64,000 nucleotides of DNA. Source: Sphingomonas sp. TREG-RG-20F-R18-01 (GTDB lineage: Bacteria; Pseudomonadota; Alphaproteobacteria; Sphingomonadales; Sphingomonadaceae). The number at the start of each line of letters is the position of its first letter. Position 1 is the first letter of the stretch. Positions 25,752 to 34,587 of this stretch are shown piece after piece. The stretch spans positions 186,001 to 250,000 of the forward strand of contig NZ_JAKNQQ010000001.1 of assembly GCF_022662475.1 (NCBI RefSeq). The letters run 5' to 3'. A program made the position numbers and the translations under genes. Under the pieces are notes generated by a model that searched no databases, had not been told where the DNA came from, and saw only the letters and a program-made list of their open reading frames with translations.

Positions 25752-27284
25752 CTATCGGTCGGAAGAGGCCGATCGGGCAAATTGCTCGACCAGCGCGCGG
25801 TGCGACGGCAGTTCGAGGATGGCGCGTTCGCCATAGGATTTGACCCGCTCGAACAGGCGCTGCGCGGCGGCGACGTCCGGGAAATCGTTTTCACCGCCCG
25901 ACAGATCGGTACGGAAACCCATCCCGTACAGGATGTACTGATAATTGAAGAAGGCGAACGACTCGACGTCGAGTTGGAAATCGAAACGGCTGGGCGGCCG
26001 AAATTGCCATTGCTCCAGCAACTCCTGCAAGGCGGGCGGTATCGACGAGGGGTCGGCATTGTCTCGCCAGAACGGCTCCGGACGTCGACTGAGACAGTAA
26101 TGCAGCTTCAGGAAATTGACGATTGCGGCGTAGCGCGCGGCCATCAGCGCGTTGAACCGCCGCGCGGGAAGATCGATCGGCCCCTGATGCGGAAACAGTT
26201 CCGCGATCATCCCCACCGCCGCCTCGATCATCACGACCCCAGTCGATTCCAGCGGCTCGAGAAACCCGCCCGCAAGGCCCACCGCAACGCAATTGCCGAT
26301 CCAGGGCTGCTCGCGGTACCCCGCCGAAAAGCTCAAGTTCCGCAGCGCCAGGTCGCCGACGCCTGCGCCGACATGCGCCGCCAGGATAGCGCTCGCGCGG
26401 TCGTCATCCATGTACCGGCTGGAATAGACGCAACCGACCCCGCGCGCGCTCGCCAGACCGATGTCCCAAATCCAGCCGGCTTCATGCGCTGTCGCGATCG
26501 TGTAGCTTTCGATCGGCGCGTCCGGGCGTTCGTACGGCACCTTGCAGCTGATGGCCCGGTCGGCAAACAGGTACGGCGCGACGGAACGAAAGGGCGAGCC
26601 GAGCGCCCGGCCGATCAATTCCGCGCGGAACCCCGTGCAGTCGATGAACAGGTCAGCGGTCAGCGCGCCATGCTCGGTCTCGACATGATCGATCCGTCCC
26701 GCGGCGGTCAAAACGACATCCGTCACCCGCCCCGTGCCATGGTCGACGCCAAGCTGGCGGGCGCGATCTGCCAGAACCTGCGACAGGCGCACCGCATCGA
26801 AATGATAGGCGTAATTGAGCGGCCCCGCGAAGTCCCCCTCGCCGGGCTGCTTGGGCCCGCGCCGCGCTTCCGCGACGCGGTTCTGGATCGTCACGGCCTC
26901 CGCAAAGGCGGGCCGGGCGGCATCATCGCGCAGCAGCCAATACGGGACGAGGCTGGTATCCTCGGTACAGAATGGCGGCTCGAAGGGATGGAAGTAGGAC
27001 GCATGCCGCCCTGCCCCGGCAGGCTCCAGCCAGTCGGTAAAGCGCACCCCCTGTTTGAACGTTGCGGCAGCCCCGCGCACGAACACGCCCTCGTCGATGC
27101 CAAGGAACCGCAGCGTTTCGCGGATCGTGGGAAAGGTGCCTTCCCCGACACCGATGATGCCGATCTCCGGGGATTCGAGCAGGGTGATCCGGATCGACGG
27201 GCCCAGCGCCTTGGCCAGATACGCGGCGGTCAACCACCCTGCGGTGCCGCCGCCGATGATCAGAATGGTGTTCCGCCGCCCCAT
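25752..27284 (-). CDS. Flavin-dependent tryptophan-halogenase-like protein
   Basis: FAD-binding protein of 510 residues in the tryptophan halogenase family. The Rossmann motif GGGTAGW is at about 11-17, the GEGTFPTIRETL segment follows, and the lysine that carries hypohalous acid in PrnA/RebH-type enzymes is present (K77 in AAATFKQGVRF). The family WxWxIP motif reads WIWDIG (about 271-276), so the final proline is replaced. Such divergent copies are common in sphingomonads and their substrate is not known, so chlorination of free tryptophan should not be assumed. The ATG at 27284 begins just before the Rossmann fold; an in-frame TTG lies 11 codons upstream. A TPR-sulfotransferase gene precedes it in the same direction. 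Confidence 0.87.
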   Translation of the reverse strand: MGRRNTILIIGGGTAGWLTAAYLAKALGPSIRITLLESPEIGIIGVGEGTFPTIRETLRFLGIDEGVFVRGAAATFKQGVRFTDWLEPAGAGRHASYFHPFEPPFCTEDTSLVPYWLLRDDAARPAFAEAVTIQNRVAEARRGPKQPGEGDFAGPLNYAYHFDAVRLSQVLADRARQLGVDHGTGRVTDVVLTAAGRIDHVETEHGALTADLFIDCTGFRAELIGRALGSPFRSVAPYLFADRAISCKVPYERPDAPIESYTIATAHEAGWIWDIGLASARGVGCVYSSRYMDDDRASAILAAHVGAGVGDLALRNLSFSAGYREQPWIGNCVAVGLAGGFLEPLESTGVVMIEAAVGMIAELFPHQGPIDLPARRFNALMAARYAAIVNFLKLHYCLSRRPEPFWRDNADPSSIPPALQELLEQWQFRPPSRFDFQLDVESFAFFNYQYILYGMGFRTDLSGGENDFPDVAAAQRLFERVKSYGERAILELPSHRALVEQFARSASSDR

Positions 27285-27344
27285 CCCTGACGCATAGCGC
27301 GGGGCGTTACCCGGCAACAGCCCCGGGCGTCGGTCGACCGCCGA

Positions 27345-28808
27345 TTATGCGAACGGATACGCCGCCGTGAACGGCTGCAGGAAGGACCGATAGGGCTCCG
27401 CAACGCCAAGCCCGTCCCGATTGATCGGCCGGCGGACCTGAAGCGCGCTGGCAGTCGCGACCCGTCGCTGGGTCAGGTGCGGCGCGTAGACGCCCTGTTC
27501 CTCGTCCAGTCCGCAATGCTCCAGCAGCCGCGCCGTCCATTCGGCCGGCGCCTCGACCAATGCGCCGTACGGTACGACCAGCAACCGGTCGCCCAGCAGC
27601 GACTTCCAGAAGTGCATGAGCTGGTCCTCCAGCGCGAAATGATGCGCGATATCGGCAAGGTCGAAGCTCCAGCCGACGCCGTGGATGAAAAAGGTGCGAA
27701 AGCACGACCAGGCATTGTCGAGCGGATCCCGCCGCATCCAGACCAGCGGCGCGTCGGGCAGCACCGTCGCGATCAGTCCGACGAAGCGACTGGCATCGAT
27801 CGTCTTGTCGACGATGCGACCGCTCGGTCCGAAACGCTCGGACAACAGGTGAAGGTAGAGCGACCCCAGACTGTCCAGCGTGCCGCCGTTCGCCAGATAT
27901 CGCCCGATCGCGCTGCCCGAATTGCCACCCGCTGCAACCGCGACGTGCTGCAGGATATTGAGCTCCCCGCCGTCCTGCACCGCGCTGTGGCTGGCCAGGA
28001 TCTGTTCCACCAAGGTCGTCCCGGAACGGGGCAGGCCCGTCACGAAGATCGGGCGGCTGGTGTCGATCGCCACGGGTGTGCCGGACCGATCGAGCCGTCC
28101 GTCCGCGAAGCCTTCCATCGCCGCGGCGGCGTTTGCCGCATCGGCCTGGCGACTGTACGGCGATGCCGCCTTGAGCAGTGCAGCACCGCGCGCGAAGGCG
28201 GCAAAGGCGCCGGCGTGATCGCCGCGGTCGGCATGCAGTTTGCCCAGCGCGTAGCAATAGCGCGCGAGATCGCCCGCCCCTTGCCGCTCCGCCACGCCGG
28301 CCTCGGCCAGAAGCTGATCCCCGATCGGGCTGTCCGCCAGATTGACCGCCGAAGCGAGCGACAGCCAGGCCGGCCCCCAACCCGGCCGATGACGCAGCGC
28401 CTCGAGCAAATGGGCCCGGGCCTCGTCGACGCGCCCCAGGGTCATCGCCGTGTTGCCGAGCACATAGGCATGACCGCCCGGATCGGGCACGTCCCGCGGC
28501 AGCTGCGCCAACAGATCGTGCGCTTCCTGCAAGCGATGCGCCTGCGTCAGCAAAACGACCTTGGAATAGCGCGCCATCGGCGTGTTGCCGGCGGCCGCGA
28601 TGAACGCGTCGATCGCCCGCAGCGCGAGCGTCAGTTCCCCGCTCACCTGCATCAGTTGCGAAATTGCTTTCCAGTGGCTGCCAAGGCGCATGTTCTGGTC
28701 GAGCATTCGGGTCACGACATGGGTCGTTTCGGCACGATCGCGTCGGTCCAGCGCCGCCTTCAGGTGCTCAAGGATCGCCGGCAGCGCAGTCGGTGTCGTC
28801 ACAGTCAT
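27345..28808 (-). CDS. Tetratricopeptide repeat sulfotransferase
   Basis: Protein of 487 residues. The N-terminal ~230 residues are helical TPR-type repeats (for example SKVVLLTQAHRLQEAHDLL and GHAYVLGNTAMTLGRVDEA). A PAPS-dependent sulfotransferase domain follows. The 5'-phosphosulfate loop is visible at about 253-270 (PIFVTGLPRSGTTLVEQIL) and the 3'-phosphate motif at about 357-371 (WMRRDPLDNAWSCFR). It should transfer sulfate from PAPS to a protein or other acceptor held by the TPR part; the acceptor is unknown. The ATG at 28808 has AAGGG just upstream. It lies 60 bases before the halogenase-like gene and may form an operon with it, though no scaffold-making gene accompanies them. Confidence 0.87.
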   Translation of the reverse strand: MTVTTPTALPAILEHLKAALDRRDRAETTHVVTRMLDQNMRLGSHWKAISQLMQVSGELTLALRAIDAFIAAAGNTPMARYSKVVLLTQAHRLQEAHDLLAQLPRDVPDPGGHAYVLGNTAMTLGRVDEARAHLLEALRHRPGWGPAWLSLASAVNLADSPIGDQLLAEAGVAERQGAGDLARYCYALGKLHADRGDHAGAFAAFARGAALLKAASPYSRQADAANAAAAMEGFADGRLDRSGTPVAIDTSRPIFVTGLPRSGTTLVEQILASHSAVQDGGELNILQHVAVAAGGNSGSAIGRYLANGGTLDSLGSLYLHLLSERFGPSGRIVDKTIDASRFVGLIATVLPDAPLVWMRRDPLDNAWSCFRTFFIHGVGWSFDLADIAHHFALEDQLMHFWKSLLGDRLLVVPYGALVEAPAEWTARLLEHCGLDEEQGVYAPHLTQRRVATASALQVRRPINRDGLGVAEPYRSFLQPFTAAYPFA

Positions 28809-28923
28809 CGCCCTTATCGATCTTTCTCTTCGGTACATCTGCCGGCGCGCCATGCCATCGCCGCGACCGATCCCTCACATTACAACGGGTTGACAAACTG
28901 TCACGGTCGCAACATTCCTTTCG

Positions 28924-28939
28924 TTAACGGAGCGTTAAC
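28924..28939 (+). promoter_or_regulatory. CtrA-type box TTAA-N7-TTAAC
   Basis: TTAACGGAGCGTTAAC matches the alphaproteobacterial CtrA consensus TTAA-N7-TTAAC exactly. It lies 52 bases before the ATG of the PEP-CTERM metalloprotease gene, where a response regulator could act on its promoter, and also in the region shared with the divergent sulfotransferase gene. TTAA is rare at this G+C content. Binding is inferred. Confidence 0.5.
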
Positions 28940-28991
28940 CGACCGATTTGAGTCGTGTGGCAGCTCCGTTGGGTAATCAAGGGGGCAACCT

Positions 28992-30191
28992 ATGCGTTTC
29001 AAGAATATTCTGGCTTCCGGAGCCGCGGCGTTCCTTATCGCGTCCGTGCCGGCTTCGGCGACGACCATCAACCTGATCGACCTCGGCGGTGTAAAGGGCT
29101 CTCAGGCAGAACAGGGGTTCAAGATTGCGGCGTCCTATTGGGGGTCGATGTTTACCAATAACGCGGTGATCAATCTGGGTGTCGGCTTCGCGCCCTTGGC
29201 CACCGGCATCATCGGCTCGACCGGCAGCACGCGCGTCGATTACGGCGTTGCGCAGTGGGAATCGCAGGTCAACGCGACCAAGAGCGGTTCGACCATCGAC
29301 AAGAACATCGTCCTGCCGTCGCTCAACAACGGCGGCGCGAGCTTCATCACCAACGGCACGACGACCACCAACGGCAAAACCAACGACGATGCCAGCAAGC
29401 TGGCATACAATCCCGGTGCAACGGCGAGCAGCCAGACGCTGTACATGAACACGTCGGTGGTCAAGGCGATCGGCGGCGACACCGGCCTGGCAGCCGGCAC
29501 GCGCGACGGCAACGTCACGTTCAGCAGCAACTTCAACTTCGACTTCAACCCGACCGATGGCATCTCGGACAACACCTTCGATTTCATCGGGGTAGCAATC
29601 CACGAGATTGGTCACGCGCTGGGCTTCGTCTCGGGTGTCGATTTCCTCGACGTCTATGCACTCGGCAAGGGTCCGTCGGCGGGCACCCTCGGCTACAGCC
29701 TGAACGACACGTCGATCTACAGCGCGCTCGACATGTTCCGGTACAGCACCGACCCGACGAACGTCGTCCTCGGCACCAAGCCGGTGCTCGATCTGTCGGT
29801 CGGGGGAACGAAGTACTTCTCGGTCGATGGCGGCAAGACCGCGCTGTTCAACAACACCTTCTCCACCGGCCGGTATAATGGCGACGGGCAGCAGGCGTCG
29901 CACTGGAAGGACACGCCGGGTTGCGCCGTGGGTAACGGCATCATGGACCCGACCTTCTGCTACAGCCAGACGGGCGCGGTGACGGGTCTCGACCTGGCGG
30001 CGTTCGATGCGATGGGGTGGAACCTCAGCGTCGACGCGCTGTCGTACAAGACGACATCGACGGCGCAGATCTACAGCATGTTCGCGGCGTCGGTTCCCGA
30101 GCCGGCAACGTGGGGGATGATGCTGGTCGGCTTCGGACTGGTCGGCGGGACGATGCGCCGCCGGGCGCCCAAGGTCCGCTACGCGGTCTGA
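28992..30191 (+). CDS. Secreted zinc metalloprotease with PEP-CTERM signal (NF038122-like)
   Basis: Exported protein of 399 residues with a signal peptide (about 1-23, ending SASA-like VPASA then TTIN). The metzincin-type zinc site HEIGHALGFVSGVD is at about 203-216, consistent with HExxHxxGxxxxxD, and supports peptidase activity. The C-terminus is a PEP-CTERM tail (VPEPATWGMMLVGFGLVGG then RRR) for exosortase handling at the cell surface. The arrangement fits the PEP-CTERM metalloprotease group I know as NF038122. AAGGGGG precedes the ATG. A strong terminator follows at 30211-30250 and an exact TTAA-N7-TTAAC box precedes it, so it is monocistronic. It may process surface or extracellular proteins; targets are unknown. 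Confidence 0.88.
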   Translation: MRFKNILASGAAAFLIASVPASATTINLIDLGGVKGSQAEQGFKIAASYWGSMFTNNAVINLGVGFAPLATGIIGSTGSTRVDYGVAQWESQVNATKSGSTIDKNIVLPSLNNGGASFITNGTTTTNGKTNDDASKLAYNPGATASSQTLYMNTSVVKAIGGDTGLAAGTRDGNVTFSSNFNFDFNPTDGISDNTFDFIGVAIHEIGHALGFVSGVDFLDVYALGKGPSAGTLGYSLNDTSIYSALDMFRYSTDPTNVVLGTKPVLDLSVGGTKYFSVDGGKTALFNNTFSTGRYNGDGQQASHWKDTPGCAVGNGIMDPTFCYSQTGAVTGLDLAAFDAMGWNLSVDALSYKTTSTAQIYSMFAASVPEPATWGMMLVGFGLVGGTMRRRAPKVRYAV

Positions 30192-30210
30192 ACGATTACG
30201 GTCGACAAGG

Positions 30211-30250
30211 AAAAGGCGCTGCCGGTCCGACGACCGGCAGCGCCTTTTTT
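30211..30250 (+). terminator. Rho-independent terminator of the metalloprotease gene
   Basis: A perfect 16-pair stem (30211-30226 with 30233-30248) around the loop CCGACG runs directly into six T residues (30245-30250). It begins 19 bases after the stop codon. The A-run at its left edge means it may also work for transcripts from the opposite strand. Confidence 0.9.
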
Positions 30251-30349
30251 ATATGCGAGACGCCGATGCGGTGAGCTTTTTCGCGCTACGTGCCACGCTC
30301 CCCGCTCGCGCGGGGCGAACGGAACTACCCGTCCGCCCGCGCGATCAGC

Positions 30350-30697
30350 TCATTTCGCGAGGGCGCGCAATCGCGCTTCGGCGCGGCTGGCGCGTGCGGC
30401 GCAGGCGTTCATCTGAGATGCCGCTTGCGCCGCGACGATCTTGCGGTTTTGCCCGGCAATCGCCGCCTTCACCTGTGCCGGGTCGCGCGAATCCAGTCGT
30501 CCCATGAAATAGGATCCCACCGACGCACCGACCTGCCGACCGTGCGCGTCGGTCGATTTCGAGGCGAGGGCATTGCTCAGCAACACGCACCGCACTTCAT
30601 CGACGACCGTCTGTGCGTGGGCCGACCCCGACAGGCCGACCGCCGCCAGGATCGAATAGGCGATCGCGGCGCGCCGTGGAACGTAGTTTGGCTTCAT
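30350..30697 (-). CDS. Small secreted hypothetical protein
   Basis: Unrecognised protein of 115 residues with a clear signal peptide (about 1-28, RRAAIAYSILAAVGLSGSAHA then QTVVDE). The mature part is about 87 residues and mostly helical, with two cysteines (VRCVLL and NACAAR) that could form a disulfide, and a Gly/Tyr segment ASVGSYFMGRLDSRDP. A strong ribosome site, AGGGGAGGAATAACC, precedes the ATG. The start is well supported and the protein looks real, probably periplasmic. It sits between a terminator and a plus-strand gene, with a divergent promoter at 30698-30859. No function is assigned. Confidence 0.7.
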   Translation of the reverse strand: MKPNYVPRRAAIAYSILAAVGLSGSAHAQTVVDEVRCVLLSNALASKSTDAHGRQVGASVGSYFMGRLDSRDPAQVKAAIAGQNRKIVAAQAASQMNACAARASRAEARLRALAK

Positions 30698-30859
30698 GGT
30701 TATTCCTCCCCTTTTCCGGCAGCTTACCCGTTATTTCGAACCGATCAAGATGACCAGCGCGGTATCGGATCACCCCTTTGCGCATGCCGGGAAGCGCGCC
30801 CGAGGAACGACTGCGCCCGTGCACCGTTGAGCATCCGCAACAATCGGGATCGATCTACG

Positions 30860-31213
30860 ATGAAAGCTCTCCTACCCTTCGCCGCGCTCCTGTCGCTCGG
30901 TACGTCTGCCGCGTTCGCGCAGAGCACTACGCAATCGGCCAATGCGGAAGCCGCCGCGCGAGCTGCCGCGCCCAGCGCCGCCGATGCGGTCAATGCCCGC
31001 AACCAGGCGCAATATGAGAGCGACATGGCGAGTTACGCGCGCTCACTGCGGGCTAACCATCGCGAGGCAGTCCGCGACGAGGTCCATTACGATCATCAGC
31101 GGCGCGCTTATGCCGACGCGATGGCGGACTGGCGGAACCAGGTGTATGCGTGCCGTCACGGTCACACCCGGGCGTGCAAGGCACCTACGCCGAACCCGGC
31201 CAACTATTACTGA
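30860..31213 (+). CDS. Small secreted hypothetical protein, charged helical body
   Basis: Unrecognised protein of 117 residues with a signal peptide (about 1-20, LLPFAALLSLGTSAAFA then QSTT). The mature part is Ala-rich, then rich in His, Arg and Asp (HREAVRDEVHYDHQRRAYADAMADWRNQVYAC), written here only to show its charge. It looks like a continuous amphipathic helix, followed by a cysteine pair (YACRHGHTRAC) and a Pro/Asn tail (NPANYY). It is probably periplasmic. It precedes the channel-like gene at 31291 by 77 bases in the same direction, so co-expression is possible. No family is recognised. Confidence 0.65.
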   Translation: MKALLPFAALLSLGTSAAFAQSTTQSANAEAAARAAAPSAADAVNARNQAQYESDMASYARSLRANHREAVRDEVHYDHQRRAYADAMADWRNQVYACRHGHTRACKAPTPNPANYY

Positions 31214-31290
31214 GCCCGTACGGTTCGGACCGATGCACATCAACCAATCACAACTTGCTCCGGACCGTAAGTGCTCGCAATGGATCGGGA

Positions 31291-32172
31291 ATGAGATACG
31301 TGTCGTTTCCGTCTAAGTCCGCCGTGCGCCTCGGCGCCTTGTTGTTCGTGGCGCTGGCCGCTCCCTTGCACGCACAGGAGGCGGCCAAGGGCGACCCGGC
31401 CCAGGGCACCGGGCCGTTGCCGCCCAACGTCGCGCCGGATCCGACGCCGATCTGTACCGATCGGCCGACGAAGGCGACCACGACCTGCACCGTTCCCGCA
31501 GGGGCGGTGCAGATCGAAACGGACCTGATCAACTGGACCCGCGAAACGCAGGACGGGGTGCGCACCGATACCCTGCTGTACACCAACCCGACGGTCAAAT
31601 ACGGCATCGGCAAGCATACCGACATCCAGATCAACATCGCGCCGTATGAGACGGTGCGTTCGCGCATGCCCGACGGGTCGGTGACGACCGATCGCGGGAT
31701 CGGTGATCTCTACGTCCGCGCCAAGCAGAAGCTGACCGTCGACAAGTCCAAGACGCAAGTCTCGCTGGTGGGGTTCGTAAAGGCACCGACGGCCGGGTCG
31801 GTTCTGGGTAACGGCGCGTGGGAAGGCGGGGCCATCGTGCCGGTCAACGTTCCGCTGCCCTTCAAGTTCACGCTCACCACGAGCCCGGAGCTGGACATTG
31901 CCGGCGATCAGGCCGTGTCCGGCGGGCACCATGCCGAACTCGCGAATCTCATCAACCTGTCGCACCCCGTCGGCAAGAACGCGACCGTCTATGCCGAGCT
32001 TTGGACCAAGGAAAGTTTCGAGCCGCGCAACAACAGCCAGCAATATTCGGCGGACGTCGCTGCGTCCTACCAGTTGACGAAAACGCTGCAGCTGGATGCC
32101 GCCGCCTATATCGGGCTTAACCGGGAAACGCCCGGGCTCCAGCTCTATACCGGGATTTCGACCCGGTTCTGA
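31291..32172 (+). CDS. Outer membrane channel-like protein (phenol MetA/transporter family)
   Basis: Predicted outer membrane beta-barrel of 293 residues with a signal peptide (about 1-29, LGALLFVALAAPLHA then QEAA). A Pro-rich linker with a cysteine pair (ICTDRP, TTCTVP) precedes repeated amphipathic strands (VQIETDLINWTRE, PTVKYGIGKHTDIQINIAPYE). The C-terminus ends in phenylalanine (GISTRF), the barrel-insertion signature. The pattern fits the 'transporter' or phenol-degradation MetA-like group, whose substrates are mostly uncharacterised. The start ATG at 31291 is preceded by GGATCGGGA. A weak CCGCCG/CGGCGG hairpin follows at 32195-32216. Confidence 0.72.
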   Translation: MRYVSFPSKSAVRLGALLFVALAAPLHAQEAAKGDPAQGTGPLPPNVAPDPTPICTDRPTKATTTCTVPAGAVQIETDLINWTRETQDGVRTDTLLYTNPTVKYGIGKHTDIQINIAPYETVRSRMPDGSVTTDRGIGDLYVRAKQKLTVDKSKTQVSLVGFVKAPTAGSVLGNGAWEGGAIVPVNVPLPFKFTLTTSPELDIAGDQAVSGGHHAELANLINLSHPVGKNATVYAELWTKESFEPRNNSQQYSADVAASYQLTKTLQLDAAAYIGLNRETPGLQLYTGISTRF

Positions 32173-32303
32173 TCCGCCGAAACGTCGGCTGGATCCGCCG
32201 CCTGGTCGACCGGCGGCATTGAATGGACCTGTCCCTTGCGTGTCACATCTTCGGCGCATCCTCTCGGGCGAGACGCTGAAGCGACTCGCAAGGGGGAGCG
32301 ACC

Positions 32304-34538
32304 ATGCTGGACACGCGGCGTCACGACTTCAGCTCGTTGTCCATTCGGGATTTGCTCGAAGCGCGAGAGGCCTATCATGTGCACCTCGCGCACCTGAGCC
32401 AGGTCTACGCCACCGCGATCGGCAAATATCTGATCCGCAAGGGCGATGAGAACAGCAGCGATCCGCGGCATCGCACCGATCCCGCCGAGCTCGGTCCCAG
32501 AACACTCGACAATTGCGACGTCAGGGACTGGTCGTGGCCGTGCGTGTTGGTGTTCGTGCGCCATTGGTTCACACCGAAGGAAATCCAGGCAAATCCCGCA
32601 CTCGCAACCGAACTGGTGCCGTCGTTCCTGTATCTGCCCGACGGCCGGGTCGTCCCGACCTGCGTGGTCCAGGTCGATCCCGATGTTCGACCGGAGACCA
32701 GCCCGGCCACGCCCGACTTCAAGAGCGATCTGGTCGGGGGCGGGTTTCCGATCCGGTCGAGCGCTCAGGGGCGTACGCACGTCGGCTCGATCGGCTGCCT
32801 GGTCACCGACGGGGAGAGCGTGTTCGCCTTGACGAACCGGCATGTCGCGGGATCGCCCGGGCAGGTGATTTACGCCGGCTTCAAGAACCAGGCGCGCCGC
32901 CTCGGCGTGAGCGATCCCCGACAACTCGGCAAGGTCCCCTTCGAGGAAGCCTATCCCGGCTGGACGGCGCACCGGTCGGTGTCGAACCTCGACGCCGGGC
33001 TGATTCGGCTCGATGACGTGGCGGGCTGGACGGCGCAGGTCTATGGGATCGGCGAAATCGGGGACGTGGTGGATCTCAACGTCGACACGTTCCGGCTCGA
33101 CCTGATCGACTGCCCGCTGGTCGCGTTCGGTGCGGTGAGCGGGATGATGAAGGGACGCATCCTCGGCCTCTTCTATCGGTATAAAAGCGTCGGTGGGACC
33201 GACTATGTCACCGATCTGGTGATCGCCCCGCGCGACGGCGAAACCGCGCTCAACAACTATCCCGGCGACTCCGGCACGATCTGGTTCGAGGACGAGGCGT
33301 CGGCGTTGACCAACGCGAACGGCGCGCGCAAACTGCGGCCCGTTGCGCTCGAATGGGGCGGGCAGGTCCTGCTGGCCCCCGGGTCGCGTGCCGCGACGCA
33401 ACTGGCCCTCGGCATCTGCCTGTCGACGATCTGCCGCACGCTCGACGTGGAAGTGATCCCTGACTGGAACGTCGGCCACACCGAATATTGGGGCGAATGG
33501 GGCCACGTAAAGATCGGCAGCTACGCCACCAGCCTGATCGAGCCGGAACTTTCGCTGGCGGCATCGATACAGGCCAATGCAGACGTGATCGGGGTCGACG
33601 ATGCGGTGCTGAAGACGCTGCCCCCGCATCAAAACGGCACCTTCTCCCCGCTTGCCGACGTTGCCGATCTGGTTTGGCGGTTCGGTCGGCCCAGCGACGA
33701 GAGCAATCATTTCGCCGACATGGACAAGCCGGGCAAGGACGGCAGGACACTGCTCGAGCTGTGCGCAGATCCCGCCAATGTCGATCCGGGTGTGTGGAAT
33801 GCCTATTACGACGGGATCGGCGAAGACAAGAAACGCGGCGCACTGCCGTTCCGGGTGTGGCAGATCGCCGAAGCGATGATCGGCTATGCCGAAAACAACC
33901 GGGCGCTTGAGTTCGTCTGTGCCGCCGGCATCGTCGCGCATTATGTCGGGGACGCATGCCAGCCGCTGCACATCTCGCAATATCACCATGGCCGCGATCC
34001 GACCGACAAGACGCATTCCAAGGTTCACAGCATCTATGAAACGACGATGGTCGCCAAGCACGGTGCAGCGCTGCTGGAAATGATCCCGAACGCCGGAGCC
34101 GCGGATGTCCCGCCGATTGAGCCCGGGGGCAAGCCGAGCGGCCACGCTATCGCGGTAGCGGTCGTCGCGCTGATGCAACGAACCGTCGATCGCCTCCCGC
34201 CCCTCACGATCGTGGAGGCGTTCGACGATCATATGGGTGCCGGTCAAACCGAGGAATTGTGGAACGAACTCAAAGACAAAACCGCCGCTTGCATGCAAGA
34301 TGGCGCCAAGACGCTTGCCAGGATCTGGGAAGCCGCCTGGCGTGCGGGCGGGTCACCGGACTTCGGACGCGTAGCCTTTGCCGAAGATGACCTTGCCGCA
34401 CTCTACTCCCGAAAGAGCTTCCTTCCGTCCTACACGCTCGACCAGCTCACCACGGACGCTGATCACCACATCGTTCCGATCGACGGCGCAATCGCCAACG
34501 GACAGGTGGCGTTTCGACCAAGACACGGGACGGCTTGA
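32304..34538 (+). CDS. Trypsin-like protease fused to S1/P1-nuclease-like metal domain
   Basis: Protein of 744 residues without signal peptide, so probably cytoplasmic. Residues 12-48 are a helical N-terminal region (RDLLEAREAYHVHLAHL...KYLIRKGDE, ends quoted). Residues ~150-385 form a chymotrypsin-like protease with a full triad: H180 (ALTNRHVAG), D230 (NLDAGLIRL) and S323 (NYPGDSGTIW). Residues ~445-690 resemble S1/P1 nuclease or zinc phospholipase C: HF(A)DMD at 469-473, H546-xxx-D550-xxxxx-H556 (HYVGDACQPLH) and H575/E579 (VHSIYE). The ribosome site AAGGGGGAG lies at good spacing before the ATG. It is monocistronic. A regulated protease coupled to a hydrolase suggests a toxin-like or conflict role, which is inference. 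The domain calls rest on motifs, not on search results. Confidence 0.75.
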   Translation: MLDTRRHDFSSLSIRDLLEAREAYHVHLAHLSQVYATAIGKYLIRKGDENSSDPRHRTDPAELGPRTLDNCDVRDWSWPCVLVFVRHWFTPKEIQANPALATELVPSFLYLPDGRVVPTCVVQVDPDVRPETSPATPDFKSDLVGGGFPIRSSAQGRTHVGSIGCLVTDGESVFALTNRHVAGSPGQVIYAGFKNQARRLGVSDPRQLGKVPFEEAYPGWTAHRSVSNLDAGLIRLDDVAGWTAQVYGIGEIGDVVDLNVDTFRLDLIDCPLVAFGAVSGMMKGRILGLFYRYKSVGGTDYVTDLVIAPRDGETALNNYPGDSGTIWFEDEASALTNANGARKLRPVALEWGGQVLLAPGSRAATQLALGICLSTICRTLDVEVIPDWNVGHTEYWGEWGHVKIGSYATSLIEPELSLAASIQANADVIGVDDAVLKTLPPHQNGTFSPLADVADLVWRFGRPSDESNHFADMDKPGKDGRTLLELCADPANVDPGVWNAYYDGIGEDKKRGALPFRVWQIAEAMIGYAENNRALEFVCAAGIVAHYVGDACQPLHISQYHHGRDPTDKTHSKVHSIYETTMVAKHGAALLEMIPNAGAADVPPIEPGGKPSGHAIAVAVVALMQRTVDRLPPLTIVEAFDDHMGAGQTEELWNELKDKTAACMQDGAKTLARIWEAAWRAGGSPDFGRVAFAEDDLAALYSRKSFLPSYTLDQLTTDADHHIVPIDGAIANGQVAFRPRHGTA

Positions 34539-34587
34539 CCCCCGCCTTCGACCAATGGCGGCGCCCCCATGATCACCATCGCCGTCG

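Noticed and set aside
25752..28808. Biosynthetic gene cluster around the halogenase
   Set aside because: There is no NRPS, PKS, RiPP or terpene gene within reach. Two modifying enzymes alone do not make a cluster.
30350..30697. UrcA-family assignment for the small secreted protein
   Set aside because: Size and signal peptide fit, but I could not see the UrcA pattern, so it is left as hypothetical.
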